NCBI GenBank assembly: GCA_041744735.1
Contig: JBGTKH010000432.1
Location: 1-9,392, forward strand
DNA: 9,392 bases
Direction of reading: 5' to 3'
Origin: JBGTKH01 sp041744735
Lineage (GTDB): Bacteria > Planctomycetota > Planctomycetia > Pirellulales > Pirellulaceae
Below the pieces are notes generated by a model. It was not told the DNA's origin. It saw only the letters and a list, made by a program, of their open reading frames with translations, and searched no databases. Positions 1 through 4,887 of this stretch are shown one piece after another (position 1 is the first letter of the stretch; every line of letters begins with the position of its first letter). The position numbers and the translations under genes were made by a program.

Positions 1-1194
1 GTGAACTTTCCGGCCGTCATGGAGCGGATGCGGCGGTTGCGCGCCGGCATCAGCCCGCACGATTCCGCCCGGCGGTTCCGCGAATTGGGTGTCGACGTGT
101 TCATCGGCAGCGCGCGTTTCACGGGCTCAGATACCGTCGAAGTTGGCGGGCAGACGCTGCGTTTCGCCAAAGCGGTCATCGCCACCGGCGCTCGCGCGGC
201 CGCGCCGCCGACGCCCGGATTGAAGGAGGCCGGCTACCTGACGAACGAAACGGTATTCAGTCTGACCGAATTGCCGCGCCGGCTGGCGGTGATCGGTGCC
301 GGACCGATTGGCTGCGAGTTGGCTCAAGCCTTCGCACGCTTTGGCAGCCAGGTGTATCTGATCGCATCCACGCGCGGCATCATGCCGAACGAAGATCGAG
401 AGGCCGCCGAGATCGTCGAGCAATCGATGCTGCGCGACGGCATTCAATTGATGTGCTGCGGCAAGGACATGCAGGTCAGCCGCACGGCCGACGGCAAACG
501 CTTGACGGTCGATTCGCACGGCGAGCATTACGATCTTGTCGTGGACGAGATTTTGGTTGGCGTGGGACGAGCACCCAACGTGGACGGCCTTGGGCTCGAA
601 GCCGCCGGTGTGAAGTACGATAAGAACGGCGTGACCGTCAGCGATCGCTTGCAGACGACGAACCGGCGGATTTACGCGGCCGGCGATATCTGTTCGCGCT
701 ATAAATTCACGCACGCCGCCGACGCAATGGCTCGGATCGTGATTCAAAACGCATTGTTCATGGGGCGCGCCAAAGCCAGTGCGCTGACGATTCCTTGGTG
801 CACGTACACCGACCCGGAAGTCGCTCACGTCGGTCTCTATGAAAGGGAAGCCGAGGAGCAAGGCACCGCGGTGCAGACTTTGGTTCAACCGCTGGACAAA
901 GTCGATCGAGCGATCCTGGACGGCGAAACCGAAGGATTTGTGAAGGTTCACGTCCGCAAAGGGACCGACAAAATCGTCGGTGCCACGATCGTCGCCCGGC
1001 ACGCCGGCGAGATGCTCTCGGAATTGACACTGGCGATGGTCGGCCGAGTGGGGCTGAAGACGCTGGCTCGCACCATTCATCCCTATCCCACGCAAGCCGA
1101 AGCGCTGAAAAGAACCGGCGACGCTTTCAATCGCACGCGGTTGACGCCCTTCGTGAAATCGCTGTTCACCAAATGGCTGGCTTGGACGCGATAA
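1..1194 (+). CDS. FAD-dependent pyridine nucleotide-disulfide oxidoreductase, MerA/RclA-like (5' partial)
   Basis: This is the C-terminal ~397 residues of a class I flavoprotein disulfide reductase, a family that moves electrons from NAD(P)H through FAD to a redox-active disulfide. The N-terminal FAD-binding GxGxxG and the CxxxxC disulfide lie upstream of the window. The gtg at base 1 is most likely an internal Val codon, because the first residues (NFPAVMERMRRLR) match the interior of this family and about 90-100 residues are missing. Visible motifs are ATG (61-63), the NAD(P)-binding GAGPIGCE (99-106), VGVGRAPN (about 186-193), the second FAD motif YAAGD (225-229), and a C-terminal dimerisation domain with HPYPTQAE (360-367), the position of the active-site His of dihydrolipoamide dehydrogenase. 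The C-terminus ends FTKWLAWTR without the vicinal Cys pair of true mercuric reductases, so mercury reduction is doubtful. In cyanobacteria and planctomycetes similar proteins often sit beside or are fused to TVP38/TMEM64 membrane proteins, but nothing here tests that. The family call is strong; the substrate is unknown. Confidence 0.9.
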   Translation: MNFPAVMERMRRLRAGISPHDSARRFRELGVDVFIGSARFTGSDTVEVGGQTLRFAKAVIATGARAAAPPTPGLKEAGYLTNETVFSLTELPRRLAVIGAGPIGCELAQAFARFGSQVYLIASTRGIMPNEDREAAEIVEQSMLRDGIQLMCCGKDMQVSRTADGKRLTVDSHGEHYDLVVDEILVGVGRAPNVDGLGLEAAGVKYDKNGVTVSDRLQTTNRRIYAAGDICSRYKFTHAADAMARIVIQNALFMGRAKASALTIPWCTYTDPEVAHVGLYEREAEEQGTAVQTLVQPLDKVDRAILDGETEGFVKVHVRKGTDKIVGATIVARHAGEMLSELTLAMVGRVGLKTLARTIHPYPTQAEALKRTGDAFNRTRLTPFVKSLFTKWLAWTR

Positions 1195-1284
1195 GCTCTA
1201 TGAATTGCCGTTGATTGCATCGCGGCGTCGATTGTTGTCTAATGTCAGCGCGGAAGTTGGCCAGGTCACCACATCTCTCGTCGT

Positions 1285-1291
1285 AAAGGAG
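1285..1291 (+). promoter_or_regulatory. Shine-Dalgarno site of the TlpA-like gene
   Basis: The sequence AAAGGAG ends 6 nt before the ATG at 1298. It is close to the ideal anti-16S complement and fixes the start codon, which opens directly into a signal peptide. It is the strongest ribosome binding site in the window. Confidence 0.8.
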
Positions 1292-1297
1292 TAACTC

Positions 1298-2410
1298 ATG
1301 AAACGCGCCATCCTCGGACTTTGTCTTGTTGCATTCTTTGGCTCGACGGCCGTTGCCGACGATGTCAAGAAAGATGAGAACTCTGCAGCCGCTCCGTCGG
1401 CAGTCGAAAAACTCAAGGCCGATCCGAACGATACGGCCGCGCTGAATGCTTACCTGCAGGAGCAACTTGCGTCGGTGTCCGAATTGATGGATACCGATCC
1501 GGACAAGGCCGAAAGGCAACTGGCCGAGATGACCAAGGTGCTGAATTCACTGGAGCCCGACGCGGAGGAGGCCAAGCAACTGCTCACGCGGGCGAAGTCG
1601 GCCGTTACTTATTACAGCCAGCGCCTCGAGATCGCTCGTTTGTCGCTCGCCGATTTATCGAAGAAGTTGGAAGCCAATCCGGATGACGCGAAAGCGCTGG
1701 CAGATTACGTCGCGAAGGTCACGCAAGAAATCGGATCGACGGCTCGTTCTCAGCCAGCCAAGGCGGAAGAGACGTTAAGCGCGGCCCGAAAGACACTGGA
1801 AGCGGTCAAGGCCAAGACCACCAACGACACGACGAAAGCCGTCGTCGATCGCAACCTGGCGTCCTTGTCGAGATACGACGACACAATCGCTGCCGGCAAG
1901 AAGCTGGCCGCGCTGGTCGGTGCCGATGCCGCGCCGCTGGACGTCGAAGCATGGGTGAATGGTTCGCCGCTTACCGAGTCGGATTTGAAGGGCAAAGTCG
2001 TACTGTTGGATTTCTGGGCCGTGTGGTGTGGACCGTGTATCGCCACCTTCCCCCATCTGCGCGAGTGGAATGAGAAATACGCCGACAAGGGATTGGTGAT
2101 GATCGGTCTGACGCGCTACTACAACTACACCTGGAACGACGAAACCGGCCGCGCGTCGCGCTCGTCGGAAAAGGTCACGCCGGAAGACGAACAGAAGATG
2201 CTCGAACACTTCGCCGAGCAACACAACTTGCATCACCGCTTCGCGATTCAGAAGGACGACAAGCTTTCCGAATACTACGCGGTGGGCGGCATTCCGCACG
2301 TCGTCGTGATCGACCGCGAAGGTAAAGTCCGCCTGATCCGCGTCGGCAGCGGCGAGAAAAACGCGCGGGACATTTCGGAGTTGCTCGAGAAGCTGATCGC
2401 GGGCGGCTAG
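1298..2410 (+). CDS. Secreted TlpA-like thioredoxin-fold protein with long helical N-terminal region
   Basis: This 370-residue protein is predicted to be an exported thiol-disulfide oxidoreductase. It starts with a Sec signal peptide (KR, hydrophobic stretch, then AVA-DD, cleavage near residue 20). Residues about 30-210 are charged, Ala/Glu/Lys-rich and probably helical or coiled-coil, with no recognised domain. From about residue 225 there is a TlpA/AhpC-TSA type thioredoxin fold: a VNGSPLTESDLKGKVVLLDFWA strand region split by a turn, the redox centre WCGPC (Cys244 and Cys247), and a cis-Pro loop GGIPHVVVID. An insert of about 50 residues between the CxxC helix and the cis-Pro strand (YYNYTWNDE... 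EDEQKMLEHFAEQH) is longer than in simple thioredoxins and is typical, as I recall, of planctomycete TlpA-like proteins. Both cysteines and the proline are present, so it should be redox-active. It starts 103 nt after the flavoprotein gene; a direct partnership is possible but not shown. The TAG stop lies inside the adjoining palindromic element. Confidence 0.9.
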   Translation: MKRAILGLCLVAFFGSTAVADDVKKDENSAAAPSAVEKLKADPNDTAALNAYLQEQLASVSELMDTDPDKAERQLAEMTKVLNSLEPDAEEAKQLLTRAKSAVTYYSQRLEIARLSLADLSKKLEANPDDAKALADYVAKVTQEIGSTARSQPAKAEETLSAARKTLEAVKAKTTNDTTKAVVDRNLASLSRYDDTIAAGKKLAALVGADAAPLDVEAWVNGSPLTESDLKGKVVLLDFWAVWCGPCIATFPHLREWNEKYADKGLVMIGLTRYYNYTWNDETGRASRSSEKVTPEDEQKMLEHFAEQHNLHHRFAIQKDDKLSEYYAVGGIPHVVVIDREGKVRLIRVGSGEKNARDISELLEKLIAGG

Positions 2411-2522
2411 TGCTTTGTCCAGACTAAAAATTGGGGTGGCCGGGGTCGAGTCTTCGAGCCCCCGGAATCGGCTTTTGCTGGGGCGACCCCAACCCCCAAA
2501 CTAAGCTTTGACGAAGCACTAG
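2407..2522. repeat. 116-bp imperfect inverted-repeat element with CTAG ends (MITE-like)
   Basis: The left end CTAGTGCTTTGTC (2407-2419) is the reverse complement, with one mismatch, of the right end GACGAAGCACTAG (2510-2522). The pairing continues imperfectly inward for about 35-40 bp, joining the TTGGGGTGGCCGGGGTCG region on the left with GCGACCCCAACCCCC on the right. A central hairpin at 2440-2465 has a 10-bp stem (CCGGGGTCGA with TCGA-gc-CCCCGG) and a GTCT loop. It fills the convergent gap between the TlpA-like gene and the glycosyltransferase gene and contains the TlpA-like TAG stop. CTAG at both ends could be a 4-bp target duplication around a 108-bp core. It encodes nothing. It may be a non-autonomous mobile element, a bidirectional terminator, or both. 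There is no T-tract typical of an intrinsic terminator. Confidence 0.75.
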
Positions 2523-2531
2523 TGCGGCAAT

Positions 2532-3290
2532 TTAAGCCGCGCGCCATTCGCGCCAGACGAGTTGTGGGAAGATCCAAGCGTCGCGGGCGTAGCGTTTGAC
2601 CAGCCGCCGCGGTTCGCTGAGCATGCGATGGCACCATTCCAGGCCGAGCCGCTGCAGCCAGCGTGGAGCCCGTTTCTTCTCGCCCGCGAGAAAGTCGATT
2701 GTGGCGCCGACACACAGCGCCACCTTGGCGCGGATTTGAGCGTGGTGAGCGTGCACCCACAGCTCTTGCTTTGGTGCACCAAGTCCGACGACAAGCACGT
2801 CGGGCTGCGCGGCGGCGATCAGTTCAAGGATGCGCTGGTCTTCGACGTTGTCCTTCTCAAAGCCCAGGGGCGGGCTGTAGGTGCCGACGACTTGAACTGC
2901 CGGCCAGCGATCGTGAATATTGGCCGCTGCACGCTCGCCAACTCCGGGAGCGGCGCCTAACAGAAACACGCGCAGCATGCTTTCCGTCGTCGCCGCACGA
3001 AACAAATTCGGCACCAAGTCGGACCCCGGCACTCGTTCCGGGACCGCGCGGCCCAGCAGCCGCGACGCCAGCACGACCGGCCATCCATCCGCCAGAATCA
3101 TCGCCGCATTCGCGTATGCTCGCCGCAAACCCTCATGATGCTGCAGCAGCACCGTGTGATCGACGTTCGGGGTCACCACGTAACGGCAACATCCATCGGC
3201 GCGCGAAGTCCAATCGAGCAACGTCGTTACCGCCTCGTTCATGCGCACCGCATCAATCTGCACACCAAATAGGTTCACACGCCGCGTCAT
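2532..3290 (-). CDS. WecG/TagA/CpsF family glycosyltransferase
   Basis: This 252-residue enzyme belongs to glycosyltransferase family GT26. Members add an N-acetylmannosamine or related sugar from a UDP donor to an undecaprenyl-diphosphate-linked sugar at the inner face of the cytoplasmic membrane, an early step in surface polysaccharide or teichoic acid linkage-unit synthesis. Landmarks in order are VTPNVDH (39-45), ILADGWPVVLASRLLG (65-80, with Asp68 at the position of the proposed catalytic base), ERVPGSD (85-91), GAAPGVGERAA (112-122), YSPPLGFE (138-145), PDVLVVGLGAPKQELW (163-178), GATIDFLAGEKKRAPRW (195-211) and GLEWCHRMLSEPRRLVKRY (216-234). The length fits the family. The frame is open to an ATG at 3347, but the start at 3290 is preferred because AAGGA lies 8 nt upstream and homologues begin close to the NLFGVQID strand. 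The C-terminal residues after 234 are rich in Trp and Arg, as expected for the membrane-association tail. No other polysaccharide genes are nearby, so the polymer is unknown. Confidence 0.93.
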   Translation of the reverse strand: MTRRVNLFGVQIDAVRMNEAVTTLLDWTSRADGCCRYVVTPNVDHTVLLQHHEGLRRAYANAAMILADGWPVVLASRLLGRAVPERVPGSDLVPNLFRAATTESMLRVFLLGAAPGVGERAAANIHDRWPAVQVVGTYSPPLGFEKDNVEDQRILELIAAAQPDVLVVGLGAPKQELWVHAHHAQIRAKVALCVGATIDFLAGEKKRAPRWLQRLGLEWCHRMLSEPRRLVKRYARDAWIFPQLVWREWRAA

Positions 3291-3298
3291 GGCTGGTT

Positions 3299-3303
3299 TC
3301 CTT
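3299..3303 (-). promoter_or_regulatory. Ribosome binding site deciding the glycosyltransferase start
   Basis: On the minus strand AAGGA is followed by 8 nt and then the ATG at 3290. The upstream ATG at 3347 has no comparable purine-rich site, so this site argues for the shorter 252-residue protein. Confidence 0.65.
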
Positions 3304-3369
3304 AAAGACAGAACTTCCCCCATCCATAACATACGCCGCAAAAACAAGTCGGGAGTACGTTTTCTTATT

Positions 3370-3451
3370 CGTTTAACCGCAAGCCGCAGGCGTGCGCGTT
3401 TGTTGACGCTGTATAACGCCGACGCGCACGCCTGCGGCTTGCGGTTAAACG
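3370..3451. repeat. 82-bp palindromic element with perfect 30-bp arms (REP-doublet layout)
   Basis: The left arm at 3370-3399 and the right arm at 3422-3451 are perfect reverse complements over 30 bp and are separated by 22 nt. The arm contains the segment CCGCAAGCCGCAGGCGTGCG. Each arm is also a small imperfect palindrome (CGCA-a-GCC-gca-GGC-g-TGCG), so the whole is two inverted copies of a REP-sized hairpin. It begins 14 nt downstream of the stop of the unknown secreted gene (3466) and lies upstream of the glycosyltransferase start. In RNA it would form a very stable 30-bp hairpin. On neither strand is it followed by a T-run, so it is not a canonical Rho-independent terminator, though it could block 3' exonucleases or pause transcription. 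Confidence 0.85.
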
Positions 3452-3465
3452 CGGTACGAGAAGAG

Positions 3466-4884
3466 CTACGGCGTCGCTGCGGCTTGGTTCTTGGCCTGGC
3501 TCAGTTCCCGTGTGAGACCGTCGATCAGGCTGGGGTCCAAGTACTTGCTGACGGCCAGACGAGTGTCGGTGAAGAGCACGTCGATTTTGGCTTGCGTGTT
3601 GCGGTCGGCGGAGTTGAAACGCTGGCGCTGCTGATCCAACATTCGCGAGTAATCGTATTGCGTTGGCAGCGTCCGCATTTCGGCCAGCAGCTTGTCGGCT
3701 TCGTCCAGTTTCTTCTCGGTGATACGTTTGCGAATGCGGACGGCCATGACTTGCCGTTGGGCGACGGTGTCCATGAAACTGTTTTGCAGACTGGTCACCA
3801 CGCCTTCGGCCTCCAACCGCTGAGCGTCGTCGGCCACGGTCGCGGTTTGTTGCGGTTCCAGGCCTGGGACCAGCGGCAGGCGGGCCAACAACTGGCCGCC
3901 GTTCTTTACGTACAGCACGCGCAAGCGTTGCTCGGTCGGAGGCACCGAGATGGTGCCGCGCCAGTCGGTAAGGCCGAGCAACTCCGCGTCGCTGGTCTCC
4001 AAATTCTGCGAATAGATTTCGTAGCCGGCCAGCGGCTGCGACTCGGTGCCGCGGGCTTGCAGCTTCAATTCCGTCGGCTGATCAGCCGGGTGGACGCCCA
4101 ACGCAAAGTTCTCGGTGCGCCGGCCGCCGCGCGTGCTGATCGGACTGCGCAGGCCGCTGTGAATGTCGCACTCGAGTTCCGCGGCGCGGCGGCTGTTGAC
4201 GCGCAGGAACGTCCAAGGAATGGGCTGGATACCGCGCGGTTGGCCCAGCCGGTCGTTCGTGCGCACGATCGGCCGCAGCACGTCGCCGGGCGAGATCAGC
4301 GCAGGTGACTCGTCGCGTACAATCAACCCGCCGGCGCGCAACCGGGCGACGGCGATTTTCTCTTTCGTCTTTTCGATGCGGACCAGCGGCGAGAACGCTT
4401 CGGCGACGGCCAGAAACGATTCGTTGGGTATGTGTGCCGGTTGCCTAACGCGACGCTCAATCACTCTGCCCCACGTGTGTGTTGCACAGTCCAATTCGCG
4501 GGCTCTGACGCTGAAGCCCAGCGGATCGGCGTTGATGACGACCAAATAGAGCTTATCGCCGCGCAACGCATTCTCGTCGGCCGCAGTCACTTCTTCGACA
4601 GTGATCAGATCGAGTGCCGCGATCATCTCGCTGTGCATCTTCGGCGCAGCGGCCGCGACCTTGGCGTCCCAAGCCGCGGCGAAGACGACTTCCGCTTGCT
4701 GAGCGATAGCACGCTCCACGTCCTGCTGCAAACGCTCGGTCAATTCCGGCGCCGGTGCCAACGCGACCCAGACGCGGACATCATAGGACGAGTACTCCCA
4801 AACCGATTGTGCGCCGCTGGTACCGGCGCTTAGAACCAGCAGAGACCAAGCGAGAGCTGCTGTTGCGGTTTGTTTGCACAACAT
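3466..4884 (-). CDS. Secreted protein of unknown family
   Basis: I do not recognise this 472-residue protein. It has a clear Sec signal peptide: a Lys near the start, a hydrophobic core (AALAWSLLVLSAGTSGA) and cleavage after SGA at residue 25. Residues about 27-170 alternate strands and helices and begin with WEYSSYDVRVWVALAP. Residues about 285-370 look like a beta-rich domain (LTDWRGTISVPP, RLRVLYVKNGGQLLARLPLVPG), recalling carboxypeptidase-regulatory-like or Ig-like domains only in style. Residues about 375-460 are helical and charged, possibly coiled-coil (RKRITEKKLDEADKLLAEMR). There is no transmembrane helix after the signal and no catalytic motif I can name. Its ATG lies 3 nt after the TGA of the solute-binding protein gene, and its AGGA site lies inside that gene, so the two are almost certainly translationally coupled. 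It probably works with that protein in the periplasm or cell envelope. The reading frame is supported by the signal peptide and the coupling. Confidence 0.83.
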   Translation of the reverse strand: MLCKQTATAALAWSLLVLSAGTSGAQSVWEYSSYDVRVWVALAPAPELTERLQQDVERAIAQQAEVVFAAAWDAKVAAAAPKMHSEMIAALDLITVEEVTAADENALRGDKLYLVVINADPLGFSVRARELDCATHTWGRVIERRVRQPAHIPNESFLAVAEAFSPLVRIEKTKEKIAVARLRAGGLIVRDESPALISPGDVLRPIVRTNDRLGQPRGIQPIPWTFLRVNSRRAAELECDIHSGLRSPISTRGGRRTENFALGVHPADQPTELKLQARGTESQPLAGYEIYSQNLETSDAELLGLTDWRGTISVPPTEQRLRVLYVKNGGQLLARLPLVPGLEPQQTATVADDAQRLEAEGVVTSLQNSFMDTVAQRQVMAVRIRKRITEKKLDEADKLLAEMRTLPTQYDYSRMLDQQRQRFNSADRNTQAKIDVLFTDTRLAVSKYLDPSLIDGLTRELSQAKNQAAATP

Positions 4885-4887
4885 CGT

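Noticed and set aside
1..3. GTG as the genuine start of the flavoprotein
   Set aside because: The first visible residues align with the middle of the FAD domain, and the essential N-terminal FAD and disulfide motifs would be missing from a protein starting here.
127..1095. Open frame of 322 codons on the minus strand
   Set aside because: It lies antisense within the flavoprotein gene, whose frame carries clear NAD and FAD motifs. The antisense translation has no recognisable domain and is a high-GC shadow.
1215..1243. Promoter-like TTGCAT - 17 nt - TCTAAT before the TlpA-like gene
   Set aside because: Both boxes match the sigma-70 consensus poorly and planctomycete promoters are not well defined, so a chance match in 103 nt cannot be excluded.
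3291..3347. N-terminal extension of the glycosyltransferase from an ATG at 3347
   Set aside because: The extra 19 residues are not family-like and lack an upstream ribosome binding site, while AAGGA sits 8 nt before the ATG at 3290.
2663..3376. Open frame of 237 codons on the plus strand
   Set aside because: It is antisense to the well-supported glycosyltransferase and its product is Pro/Arg/Ser-rich without domain signals.
3400..3421. TTGACG and TATAAC inside the palindrome loop as a promoter
   Set aside because: The two hexamers are only 3 nt apart, which is incompatible with sigma-70 spacing.
3370..3451. Rho-independent terminator
   Set aside because: The stem is strong, but no T-run follows on either strand and the 22-nt loop is large, so it is listed as a palindromic repeat instead.
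3241..4308. Open frame of 355 codons on the plus strand
   Set aside because: It runs antisense over the unknown secreted gene, the 82-bp palindrome and part of the glycosyltransferase gene. The product is low-complexity and Arg/Gln-rich, with no ribosome binding site or domain.
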